Source of the DNA: Oscillospiraceae bacterium | Lineage (GTDB): Bacteria; Bacillota; Clostridia; Oscillospirales; CAG-272 | NCBI GenBank assembly: GCA_015064785.1 | Contig: SVRM01000023.1 | Coordinates: 1 to 44,108, forward strand | Direction of reading: 5' to 3' | DNA length: 44,108 bases | Part shown: one piece after another, positions 24,543 through 32,391 of the stretch | Position numbering within the stretch: the stretch's first letter is position 1 | Layout: each line of letters begins with the position of its first letter | Program-made: the position numbers and the translations under genes | Notes under the pieces: model-generated | Databases searched by the model: none | What the model saw: only the letters and a program-made list of their open reading frames with translations | Told to the model about the DNA's origin: nothing

Positions 24543-25334
24543 GTGCTAAGACTCGGTTTATCTACATGCTATTTCAAGGCAAAGACGTCCGATGAATGGA
24601 AGTCCGTCAAGGAAGCCGGTATTACCGATATCGAAATTTCGATGAACTGCCCGCTCGAGGAATATCTCGAAAAAGGCGATCCGCTGGCGGCCGATCTGAA
24701 AGCAGCAGGACTCAATATCTGGTCGATTCACATTCCGTTTGGACGGCCGTTTGATCTGACTGATCCCGATCCCGACCATTTTGCGGACATTGAATACCGC
24801 TATCAGACGCTGATTGATGCCGGCGCACGCTGGGGGGCAAAGGTCATCACGACCCATGCATCGACCGAGCCGTTCCCGCAGGATCAGCGCGAAGCACGCA
24901 TGGCACGCGGCAAGTATCTTTATAAGATGCTCGGCGATTATGCGGCGGCGCGCGGCATGAAGATCACCGTGGAGGTGCTGCCGCGTACCTGCATGGGCAA
25001 CTGCTCCAAAGAATGTATGGACTTTACCGACGGCGAGGTTTCCTTCATCAACTTTGACGTCAATCATCTTCTCAAAGAATCCCATGCGGATTTCATCCGG
25101 AATGCCGGCAGCCGCATCATCACGACGCACCTGTCCGACTACGATTTTGTTGACGAACGCCACTGGGTCCCCGGTGACGGCAAGATCGACTGGAGAGAAT
25201 TCTATACGCTGATGGAAGATGCCGGCTACGAAGGACCGTACCTGTTTGAACTTAGCGAAGCGATTTCCGGTCGGAAGATGACCCCGGCAGAGCTGGTTGC
25301 CCGCTTCAAGGACGTCATCGGTTATGCGGACTGA
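24543..25334 (+). CDS. Sugar phosphate isomerase/epimerase, TIM barrel
   Basis: A 263-residue protein of the AP-endonuclease-2/xylose-isomerase-like TIM-barrel family. Barrel strands are visible as GLSTCYF, DIEISMN, WSIHIPFG, KVITTHAS, KITVEVLPR, FINFDVNHL, IITTHLSDYD and YLFELSEA. Metal-ligand candidates are the Glu of VEVLPR, the Asp and His of FDVNH, the His and Asp of THLSDYD, and the last Glu. Substrates in this family are sugars, inositols or hydroxypyruvate; here it is unknown. The start is GTG 24543, supported by AAAGGAGG just upstream. The 3' end overlaps the start of rimI by 11 bases. Confidence 0.85.
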   Translation: MLRLGLSTCYFKAKTSDEWKSVKEAGITDIEISMNCPLEEYLEKGDPLAADLKAAGLNIWSIHIPFGRPFDLTDPDPDHFADIEYRYQTLIDAGARWGAKVITTHASTEPFPQDQREARMARGKYLYKMLGDYAAARGMKITVEVLPRTCMGNCSKECMDFTDGEVSFINFDVNHLLKESHADFIRNAGSRIITTHLSDYDFVDERHWVPGDGKIDWREFYTLMEDAGYEGPYLFELSEAISGRKMTPAELVARFKDVIGYAD

Positions 25335-25776
25335 TGCCGTGACGGTCCGGGCGGCAGGCGAGGACGACATTTCCGCGCTTGCGGCGCTGGAGCAGCTGTG
25401 TTTTTCCGCTCCGTGGAGCGAGGGGGCATTGCGCGAGACACTTGAGTCCCCGTATGCAAAGCTGTTCTGTGCAGAACTGGACGGTACGGTTATCGCGTAT
25501 GGAGGCGTTTATCTGCTCGGCGATGATGCGGATATCACCAACATTGCCACGCATCCGGACTACAGACGACGCGGTGCCGCAGCAGCCATTCTTTCGGCGC
25601 TGTGTGTCTGTGCCGACGAACATGGGGTGCAGGCGGTGCATCTGGAGGTTCGTGTGTCCAACGCACCGGCAATCGCGCTGTACGAAAAATTCGGATTTGC
25701 CGTTGACGGCATCCGGAAAAATTACTATAAAAATCCGACGGAAAACGCTGTTCTGATGACGCTTTCCCGTCCATAA
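25324..25776 (+). CDS. rimI: Ribosomal-protein-alanine N-acetyltransferase RimI
   Basis: A 150-residue GNAT acetyltransferase. It has the N-terminal LEQLCFSAPWSEGALRETL segment typical of RimI, the acetyl-CoA loop YRRRGAAAAIL (R-R-x-G-x-A type) and the LEVRVSNAPAIALYEKFGF motif B. The family acetylates the N-terminus of ribosomal protein S18 and often sits beside tsaD, as here. The start at 25324 overlaps the isomerase gene; GTG 25339 is an alternative. The usual partners tsaE and tsaB are not next to it. Confidence 0.9.
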   Translation: MRTDAVTVRAAGEDDISALAALEQLCFSAPWSEGALRETLESPYAKLFCAELDGTVIAYGGVYLLGDDADITNIATHPDYRRRGAAAAILSALCVCADEHGVQAVHLEVRVSNAPAIALYEKFGFAVDGIRKNYYKNPTENAVLMTLSRP

Positions 25777-25796
25777 ACGAAAAGAAAACAAAGACT

Positions 25797-26819
25797 ATGT
25801 ATATTTTAGCCATTGAATCTTCCTGCGACGAAACCTCCTCCTCTGTCATCCGTGCGGAGACGGACGCGTGCGGTGTTCCGCAGCTGACGATCTTATCCAA
25901 CCGCATCGCATCGCAGATTCCGCTGCACACGGTGTATGGCGGCGTGGTTCCCGAAATTGCCAGCCGCGCTCATGCCGAAGCGGTGTCATCGCTGACCTAT
26001 GAAGCCCTGCAGGAGGCGGGAATCTCCGTCTCCGATCTCGGCGCTGTCGGCGTGACCGCATATCCCGGTCTGATCGGCGCGCTTCTGGTTGGCGTCAACT
26101 TCGCAAAGTCGCTTGCGTTTGCCAACAACATCCCGCTGGTTCCCGTCTGTCATATCTGGGGTCACATTGCGGCGAACTACTTTACGCATCCCGAACTGAA
26201 GCCTCCGTTTTTAGCGCTTGTTGCGTCCGGCGGACATACTTCGATTGTGCATGTGAAATCCTATACCGAATTTGAGACAATCGGCCGTACCCGCGACGAT
26301 GCCATCGGCGAGGCGTTTGACAAGGTTGCGCGCGTGATGGGAATGCCGTACCCGGGCGGTGCCGAAATGGATCGCATTGCTTATGAAGGCGACGCATCGT
26401 ATCTGAAGCTGCCGTCTGCCGCCATTGCCGACGAGACACTGGATTTCTCGTTCTCCGGGCTGAAAACGGCGGTGATCAATCATCTCAATACGCTGGCACA
26501 GAAGGATCTGCCGTACAACCGTGCCGATGTCGCCGCATCGTTTACACAAGCGGTGGTGTCCTCGGTTGTCAAAAAACTCGACGCCGCACTGCGCCGTACC
26601 GGCGAGACAAAGCTCGTGATCGCCGGCGGTGTTGCCGCCAATTCCCATATCCGCACTGCCCTTGAGCAATACTGCGCAAAGCATACCAACATCCGGCTTT
26701 ATCTGCCGGAAAAGAAGCTGTGCGGCGACAACGGTGCGATGATCGCGGCACAGGCGTATTTTGAATACAGCGCAGGTGTCCGCGGCGATACCACGCTGAA
26801 TGCTCGTGCGACACTGTAA
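25797..26819 (+). CDS. tsaD: tRNA threonylcarbamoyladenosine transferase subunit TsaD
   Basis: A 340-residue ASKHA-fold protein that transfers threonylcarbamoyl to A37 of ANN-decoding tRNAs, together with TsaB and TsaE. Visible signatures are IESSCDET at the N-terminus, the metal pair in CHIWGHIAAN (H119, H123), ASGGHTSIVHV, DDAIGEAFDKVARVMGMPYPGG, and GGVAANSHIR. Length is normal. The leader to ATG 25797 is only 20 bases after rimI and its ribosome binding site is weak, suggesting translation as part of the operon. It is the last gene before the DnaA-box region. Confidence 0.96.
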   Translation: MYILAIESSCDETSSSVIRAETDACGVPQLTILSNRIASQIPLHTVYGGVVPEIASRAHAEAVSSLTYEALQEAGISVSDLGAVGVTAYPGLIGALLVGVNFAKSLAFANNIPLVPVCHIWGHIAANYFTHPELKPPFLALVASGGHTSIVHVKSYTEFETIGRTRDDAIGEAFDKVARVMGMPYPGGAEMDRIAYEGDASYLKLPSAAIADETLDFSFSGLKTAVINHLNTLAQKDLPYNRADVAASFTQAVVSSVVKKLDAALRRTGETKLVIAGGVAANSHIRTALEQYCAKHTNIRLYLPEKKLCGDNGAMIAAQAYFEYSAGVRGDTTLNARATL

Positions 26820-26825
26820 ACAATA

Positions 26826-26993
26826 TTTTCCACAGTCTGTTTAGAAATCTGTGGAAAACCAGCCGCCGGTGTGGAAAACCCGGAAAACATGCGCAGATAT
26901 CGCTGCTTTTTCACTGGGAAACCCTGTGGAAAAGTCTGTGAACTTTGTGGAAAACACCGACTTTTCCACATGCGCTTTTCTTGATTATCAACA
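26826..26993. promoter_or_regulatory. DnaA-box cluster
   Basis: Six exact copies of TTTTCCACA or its complement, matching the consensus TTWTNCACA, lie in a 201-base intergenic gap. Positions are 26826-26834 (+), 26850-26858 (-), 26870-26878 (-), 26925-26933 (-), 26946-26954 (-) and 26962-26970 (+). A near match, TTATCAACA, is at 26985-26993 (+). Successive centres are 24, 20, 55, 21, 16 and 23 bases apart, several near two helical turns. A short AT-rich stretch (26977-26999) follows. No DnaA-trio repeats, no dnaA/dnaN genes and no divergence of gene direction are present, so an origin is possible but not favoured over a regulatory or titration site. Sites 1/2 and 5/6 are inverted pairs and could also form RNA hairpins. 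Confidence 0.75.
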
Positions 26994-27020
26994 ATTTACC
27001 CATACAGGAGAATTACCATC

Positions 27021-28190
27021 ATGAACAGAAATTACGACGAAAACATCAAGGCTGCCGTTGCTAAATTTGAAGAAATGCTGCGCGGTCAGCTGGAACGCAA
27101 TGAAAAAATCTGTGCCTCCAAGGAGTTTATCGACTACGCAGCACTGGATAAGATCATCATCGGCGTCTGCGGCGGCGACGGCATCGGTCCGCGTATCACC
27201 GCATCGGCAAGACGGGTTCTGGAATATCTGCTGGCAGATGAGGTTGCGGCAGGCAAGGTTGAATTCCGCGACATCGAGGGTTTGACCATCGAAAACCGTG
27301 CGGCACACAATCAGGCGATTCCGGACGATGTCATGGAGGAACTTTACAAGTGCCATGTTATCCTCAAGGGTCCGACCACCACACCCCGTGCCGGCGATCC
27401 GTGGCCGAACATCGAATCTGCGAACGTCATGATGCGCAAGAAGCTCGATCTGTTTGCCAATGTCCGCCCGGTCAAGGTGCCGGAAAAGGGCATCGACTGG
27501 ACATTCTTCCGTGAAAATACCGAAGGCTCTTACGCGGTCGGTTCACAGGGCATCAACGTCACGGATGAGGTGGCGTGTGACTTCTGCATCACGACGACCG
27601 AAGGCACTGAGCGCATTGCACGTCTGGCTTACGAATACGCACGCAAAAACAAGAAGGATCACGTTTCCATCGTCACCAAGGCGAATATCATCAAAACCAC
27701 CGACGGCAAGTTCCTGCGCATCTGCGAGGAAATGGCGAAGGAATATCCCGAAATCCGTACCACCGAGTGGTTCATCGATATCATGACTGCCAAGCTCGTC
27801 GACGAGAAGCGCCGCACGGACTTCAAGGTCTTCGTTCTCCCGAACCTCTACGGCGATATCATCACCGACGAAGCGGCTGAATTCCAGGGCGGTGTCGGTA
27901 CGGCAGGCTCTGCCAATATCGGTAAGCGGTATGCCATGTTTGAAGCCATCCACGGTTCCGCACCGAGAATGGTCACCGAAGGCCGTGACATTTACGCCGA
28001 TCCCTGCTCCATGCTGCGCGCATCGGTTCTGCTGCTGTCCCACATCGGCTATCAGCGTGAAGCGGATGCACTCGAGGCGGCACTTGACTTCTGTATGTTC
28101 GAGGATGCGGCACTGAAGATGACCGGTCGTGATACCGGTGCAACCTGCGATGCGTTCACCGAATATGTCATGGAAAACATCAAAAAATAA
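27021..28190 (+). CDS. Isocitrate/isopropylmalate dehydrogenase family, probably NAD-dependent isocitrate dehydrogenase
   Basis: A 389-residue cytoplasmic beta-decarboxylating dehydrogenase. After an N-terminal helix of about 45 residues come GVCGGDGIGP, the substrate-binding segment SANVMMRKKLDLFANVRPVK (S and R residues), FRENTEGSYAVG, and the metal/NAD segment NLYGDIITDEAAEFQGGVG. The last is followed by AGSANIG, typical of NAD-type isocitrate dehydrogenases. The neighbouring HGSAPRM segment contributes to coenzyme binding. No leu genes are nearby, which favours the isocitrate assignment over isopropylmalate. ATG 27021 has CAGGAG upstream. The gene follows the DnaA-box cluster directly and is 18 bases before rex, a sensor of the NADH/NAD ratio, so the pairing is metabolically sensible. 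Confidence 0.85.
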   Translation: MNRNYDENIKAAVAKFEEMLRGQLERNEKICASKEFIDYAALDKIIIGVCGGDGIGPRITASARRVLEYLLADEVAAGKVEFRDIEGLTIENRAAHNQAIPDDVMEELYKCHVILKGPTTTPRAGDPWPNIESANVMMRKKLDLFANVRPVKVPEKGIDWTFFRENTEGSYAVGSQGINVTDEVACDFCITTTEGTERIARLAYEYARKNKKDHVSIVTKANIIKTTDGKFLRICEEMAKEYPEIRTTEWFIDIMTAKLVDEKRRTDFKVFVLPNLYGDIITDEAAEFQGGVGTAGSANIGKRYAMFEAIHGSAPRMVTEGRDIYADPCSMLRASVLLLSHIGYQREADALEAALDFCMFEDAALKMTGRDTGATCDAFTEYVMENIKK

Positions 28191-28208
28191 GTAAAGAGGG
28201 TAACGAAT

Positions 28209-28961
28209 TTGTCAAATTCTGAATCCGCAAAGGAACGAAAACAAGCCACGGAAGACGGAAAGCAGGCGGGGGATTCCTCCGGCCGCCGTGCTTCCCGTAC
28301 CTACAAGCGCGGAAATGACTATTCCGCGGTTTCTCCCGCTGTCATCAAGCGTCTGCCGCGGTATTTCCGTTATCTGCGCGAGCTTCTGCGTCACGACATT
28401 CTCCGTATCTCCTCCTCGGAGCTTTCGGAGATGATGAATGTCACCGCATCCCAGATCCGTCAGGATCTGAACTGCTTCGGCGGTTTCGGTCAGCAGGGCT
28501 ACGGCTATAACGTCAAATATCTGTACGGCAAGATCAGCGACATTCTGGGGGTTTCCTCCGGCTTCAATGCGGTCATCATCGGTGCGGGCAACCTCGGTCA
28601 CGCCATCGCCGGCTCCAACATGTTTGAACACCGCAACATGAAGCTCATCGGTATTTTTGATGTCGCACCTGCGATTATCGGACAGAAAATCGCCGATTAT
28701 ACGGTCATGGATATGGCGCAGCTGCCGGCCTTTGCCGAGGCACATCCGATCGACATTGCGATTCTCACGGTACCGAAGGAATATGCGCAGGAAACGGCGC
28801 AGACGCTTGCCAACATCGGCATCCGCGGTCTGTGGAATTTCACCAGCACAGAGCTTGATCTGAAGGTACACGGCATCATGGTCGAAAATGTCCACATGGG
28901 CGACTCGCTGATGCGTCTGATGTATGAAATCAACAACAACGAACAGTTAAACGAAACATGA
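28209..28961 (+). CDS. rex: Redox-sensing transcriptional repressor Rex
   Basis: A 250-residue homodimeric repressor that leaves DNA when NADH rises. After a basic, Ser-rich extension of about 40 residues comes the winged helix (AVIKRLPRYFRYLRELL ... SSELSEMMNVTASQIRQDL, with FGGFGQQGYGY as the wing). The Rossmann domain carries IGAGNLGHAI. The C-terminal swapped helix ends in GDSLMRLMYEI. The start codon appears to be TTG 28209 after GAGGG; no ATG precedes the domain, so the extension may be shorter than drawn. The stop overlaps the dnaD start by four bases (ATGA), which indicates translational coupling. I saw no convincing Rex operator (TTGTTAA palindrome) in this window. Confidence 0.95.
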   Translation: MSNSESAKERKQATEDGKQAGDSSGRRASRTYKRGNDYSAVSPAVIKRLPRYFRYLRELLRHDILRISSSELSEMMNVTASQIRQDLNCFGGFGQQGYGYNVKYLYGKISDILGVSSGFNAVIIGAGNLGHAIAGSNMFEHRNMKLIGIFDVAPAIIGQKIADYTVMDMAQLPAFAEAHPIDIAILTVPKEYAQETAQTLANIGIRGLWNFTSTELDLKVHGIMVENVHMGDSLMRLMYEINNNEQLNET

Positions 28962-30013
28962 AACTGAATCTTGAGTACGGCACGGGCGTCATTGTACTGC
29001 CGGGATCGGTGTTTCCGGCGCATTTGCCGCCGGATGCCTCATATCTGCATGTGCTGATCGCCGTCTGTGCCAACCCGTCGCTGCTTGCGGACGCGGATAC
29101 GCTGTATCAGACGGCCGCCGCACAGTGCCGTCTGCCCGCAGAACTGGTCAAAAACGCCATTGCATACTGGATCGGGTGCGGTGTGCTGTCAGAGACGGAG
29201 ACGACGGCACAGATACCGGCGCCTGCTGCTGTGACGGAGTGTCCTGCCGCAGAAGCGGAGAACCCAACGGATGCCGGGGCTGCCGCACCGACGGAAAAGA
29301 AATCGCCGCGTGCCGCGCTGCCGTCGTATCCGACCGAAGAATATTCGCGGATATTGTCCGAGACGGACGGTCTGCGCGATACCATCGACGAGTGCGCACG
29401 GATTGCGGGAAAGCTGTTTTCCGAGCATGAAACGCGCCAGCTGGTTGCGCTGTATGACTCCTATGCGCTGGACTGTGAATATCTGCTGCTATTGTTCATG
29501 TACTGTAAGAATATGCTTGGCAAGACAGCGGTGTCCTATGTGGTCCGTACGGGACTGGGGCTGTATGACGACGGTGTACGGACGGTCGAGGCGCTGGAGG
29601 CACACATTGCTGCGCGGGAACGCTTCCGTGATTTTGAATTCCAGATTCGCCGGCTGCTGGGTCTGGGCGAGCGTGCGCTGACGGCAAAGGAAAAGGAATA
29701 CATCGAAACATGGTCAACGACGTATGCGATGCCGATGGAGGTCATCACTCGTGCCTATGAGATCACGGTGAAGAACATTGAGGTGCCGCGCATGTCGTAT
29801 ATCAACAAAATTCTCTCCGGCTGGAATGAAAACGGTATCCGTACAACGGAAGCGGTCGATGCGGCAGAGGCGGAATTTGAAAAGAAAAAAAACGGTACAA
29901 AGAATGCTGCCGCACCGAATGACAGACCGACGCAGTCTCCTCAGGCGGCAAGCTATGACATTGATACCTTCCTTGAGCTTGCGATGAATCGCAGTTTTGA
30001 GGATACAAACTGA
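28958..30013 (+). CDS. DnaD-domain primosome protein
   Basis: A 351-residue protein. The N-terminal 80 residues are a DnaD/DnaB-type domain with winged-helix potential. A linker rich in Ala, Pro and Glu (about 80-130) follows, then a helical domain. The C-terminal DnaD domain has YIETWSTTYAMPMEVITRAY and the YxxxI-xxx-W type motif, here SYINKILSGWNENGI, that binds DNA. In Firmicutes DnaD bridges DnaA at the origin to the helicase loader. It is coupled to rex by a four-base overlap and followed by the loader gene, 48 bases away. The C-terminal tail is Lys/Asn-rich and low in complexity. Confidence 0.88.
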   Translation: MKLNLEYGTGVIVLPGSVFPAHLPPDASYLHVLIAVCANPSLLADADTLYQTAAAQCRLPAELVKNAIAYWIGCGVLSETETTAQIPAPAAVTECPAAEAENPTDAGAAAPTEKKSPRAALPSYPTEEYSRILSETDGLRDTIDECARIAGKLFSEHETRQLVALYDSYALDCEYLLLLFMYCKNMLGKTAVSYVVRTGLGLYDDGVRTVEALEAHIAARERFRDFEFQIRRLLGLGERALTAKEKEYIETWSTTYAMPMEVITRAYEITVKNIEVPRMSYINKILSGWNENGIRTTEAVDAAEAEFEKKKNGTKNAAAPNDRPTQSPQAASYDIDTFLELAMNRSFEDTN

Positions 30014-30061
30014 TTTTTGTAATTGTCTGAACTGATTTTGCGGAAAGGAGGCATCCCCACT

Positions 30062-31039
30062 GTGTTCAACCGGGAAAATTATAAACGCATCAAGCAGGAA
30101 TTCACCGCAAAGCATCTGGCGGCAGGGGAAGCACAGCGCGCACGGATGCGGGAAGCGGAGGCAGGTCATCCGGAGCTTGCACAGATCAACGCGGCACTGT
30201 CTCAGACGGGACTGCGGATTTTCGCGGCGGCAATGGCGGGGCGTGACGGACTGGATGAGCGGATTGCCGCACTGCGCCGTGAAAACGACGAGCTTCTGTC
30301 CCAGCGTGCTGAGCTTCTGACGCTGATCGGCTATCCTGCGGATTATTTGGATCTGCGGTACGAGTGCGGGAAATGCCTGGATACCGGCTTTGTCGACAAC
30401 GGTGAGCGGCTGTGTACCTGTATGCGGCGCGCGCTGGTTCTGGCAGGTTATGAATCCTCCGGCATCGGTCCGCTGCTGGAGCGTCAGACCTTCGACAATT
30501 TCTCTCTGCAATATTATACGGAGCCTGCTGACCGGAAACGGATGGAGCAGGTGTATGAGACAGTTCGCCGGTATGTCGAGCTGTTTTCCGACGAAAAACC
30601 GCAGAATCTGCTGTTCTTCGGGCAGACGGGACTTGGGAAGACGCATCTGTCCTCTGCGATTGCCAAAAGCCTGATCGACCGCGGCTTTGACGTGCTTTAC
30701 GAAACGGCGCAGAATCTGTTTGCCGACTTTGAGGACGAAAAGTTCAACCGCGCCTACAATACCGGCGTGGAGGAGCGCAAAACCGATCGCTATTTTTCCT
30801 GCGATCTGCTGATTATCGATGATCTCGGTGCGGAGCTGTCCAACCAGTTCACAGCATCGTGTCTGTATAACCTCATCAACACCCGCTACAATACGGGCAA
30901 ATCCTGCATCATCAGCACCAATCTTACGCATCCGGAAATCGAAAAGCGGTATTCCCAGCGCGTACTGTCCCGTCTGCTCGGACAGTATCAGAATCTGCAA
31001 TTTACCGGACGCGATATCCGCATGATGAAATTAACATAA
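30062..31039 (+). CDS. DnaC/DnaI-type helicase loader (AAA+ ATPase)
   Basis: A 325-residue AAA+ ATPase that loads the replicative helicase on DNA. A coiled N-terminal part (to about 95) is followed by a zinc knuckle, YECGKCLDTGF ... RLCTC. The ATPase domain has Walker A GQTGLGKTH (from G187), Walker B LLIIDDLGAE, and an arginine-finger region near RYSQRVLSRL. GTG 30062 is chosen because AAAGGAGG at 30044-30051 lies ten bases upstream; an in-frame start at 30023 would include that site in the coding region. It follows dnaD and precedes hisS by 14 bases, without a terminator between them. Confidence 0.93.
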   Translation: MFNRENYKRIKQEFTAKHLAAGEAQRARMREAEAGHPELAQINAALSQTGLRIFAAAMAGRDGLDERIAALRRENDELLSQRAELLTLIGYPADYLDLRYECGKCLDTGFVDNGERLCTCMRRALVLAGYESSGIGPLLERQTFDNFSLQYYTEPADRKRMEQVYETVRRYVELFSDEKPQNLLFFGQTGLGKTHLSSAIAKSLIDRGFDVLYETAQNLFADFEDEKFNRAYNTGVEERKTDRYFSCDLLIIDDLGAELSNQFTASCLYNLINTRYNTGKSCIISTNLTHPEIEKRYSQRVLSRLLGQYQNLQFTGRDIRMMKLT

Positions 31040-31053
31040 AGGAGAATCCACCC

Positions 31054-32310
31054 ATGGCAACCAACATTCAGAAGCCCCGCGGCACAATGGACATTCTGCC
31101 CGATAAGGTCGCGGCATGGCAGTATATCGAAAAAACAGCGAGAGAAATCTCCGCAAAATACGGCTTTGGCGAAATCCGTTTCCCGACCTTTGAAAATATC
31201 GACCTGTTCCAGCGCGGTGTCGGCGATACCACCGACGTTGTGCAGAAGGAAATGTACGCGCTCGAATCCAAGGGCAATGGGGAGGCACGCTATGCGCTCC
31301 GTCCTGAGGGTACGGCATGTATCGTCCGTTCCATCATCGAAAACGGCAAGTGCTCCGATGCGATGCCGCTCAAGCTCTGCTATATCATCAACTGCTTCCG
31401 TTATGAGAAGCCGCAGGCAGGACGTTTCCGTGAATTTTTCCAGTACGGTGTCGAAATGTTCGGTGCCGATACGGCACTGGCTGATGCCAATGTTATCGCG
31501 CTGGCGCATGAAGTTATCGAAACGCTCGGCATTAAAGGCGTCAATCTGCACATCAACTCCATCGGCTGTCCCGAATGCCGCCCGAAGTACCACGCGGCTC
31601 TGAAGGAGTATTTCTACGGTCACAAAGAGGAGCTGTGTGACACCTGCCGCGAACGTCTGGAGAAGAATCCGCTCCGTATCCTCGACTGCAAATCGCCGAT
31701 CTGCTCGAAAATTGCCGACGGCGCACCGCGGACTGTCGATCATCTGTGCGAAGGCTGTGCCGATCACATGGAAACGCTGACCAAGGCTCTGGATTCTCTG
31801 AAAATCCCGTATGTCGTCGATTCCCGTGTTGTCCGCGGACTTGACTACTACACAAAGACAGTCTTTGAATTCATCGCACCCATCACAGGCGCTGCACAGT
31901 CCACCATCTGCGGCGGCGGCCGTTATGACGGTCTGGTCAAGGAGCTTGGCGGTCCCGCACTGTCCGGTATCGGTTTCGCGGCGGGCATCAACCGTCTCAT
32001 CGATGCGATGGAAAAATCCGGTGTCATCATCGAAAACACCGAAAAGCCGCTTCTGTATGTCGCATCCATGGGCAATGAAGCCGCACTGAAGGCGTTCTCT
32101 ATCATCACACGCTTCCGTGCTGAGGGGAAATGGGCGGAATCCGATATCGTCGGACGCTCGCTGAAGGCGCAGATGAAGTATGCCGACAAGATCGGCGCAC
32201 GCTATACGCTGATTCTCGGTGACAATGAGCTTGCCGCAGGCGAGGCACAGCTGAAGAACATGGAAACAGGTGAGCAGACCACCGTTTCCATCGATACCTT
32301 TACGATCTGA
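31054..32310 (+). CDS. hisS: Histidyl-tRNA synthetase
   Basis: A 418-residue class II synthetase charges tRNA-His. It has KPRGTMDILPDK at the N-terminus, motif 1 around FGEIRFPTFENIDLF, motif 2 CFRYEKPQAGRFREFFQYGV, the histidine-binding motif VVRGLDYYTKTVFEF, and motif 3 GIGFAAGINRLI. A C-terminal anticodon-binding domain (about 325-418) follows. An insertion with several cysteines (CPECR, CDTCR, CKSPIC, CEGC) lies between motif 2 and the histidine motif, as in many Firmicute HisS. The start has AAAGGAG upstream. No T-box leader is present because the gene follows the helicase loader by 14 bases. Confidence 0.97.
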   Translation: MATNIQKPRGTMDILPDKVAAWQYIEKTAREISAKYGFGEIRFPTFENIDLFQRGVGDTTDVVQKEMYALESKGNGEARYALRPEGTACIVRSIIENGKCSDAMPLKLCYIINCFRYEKPQAGRFREFFQYGVEMFGADTALADANVIALAHEVIETLGIKGVNLHINSIGCPECRPKYHAALKEYFYGHKEELCDTCRERLEKNPLRILDCKSPICSKIADGAPRTVDHLCEGCADHMETLTKALDSLKIPYVVDSRVVRGLDYYTKTVFEFIAPITGAAQSTICGGGRYDGLVKELGGPALSGIGFAAGINRLIDAMEKSGVIIENTEKPLLYVASMGNEAALKAFSIITRFRAEGKWAESDIVGRSLKAQMKYADKIGARYTLILGDNELAAGEAQLKNMETGEQTTVSIDTFTI

Positions 32311-32324
32311 TCAGAACCCAATCG

Positions 32325-32358
32325 CCCTGCTGCGGCAAACGCGGCGGGGTGTTCTGTT
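32325..32358 (+). terminator. Probable terminator after hisS
   Basis: A 10-bp stem (32325-32334 with 32340-32349, two T-G wobbles) and a five-base loop are followed by TGTTCTGTTT, a weak T-run. It would end the icd-to-hisS unit. Confidence 0.6.
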
Positions 32359-32391
32359 TGCACTGTATCTTGGCTTGGAAAGGAACCTTTC

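Noticed and set aside
26820-27020. A classical oriC
   Set aside because: Not accepted as such: no dnaA, dnaN, rnpA or rpmH neighbours, no DnaA-trios, a short AT-rich part, and genes on both sides run in the same direction. It is kept as a DnaA-box cluster.
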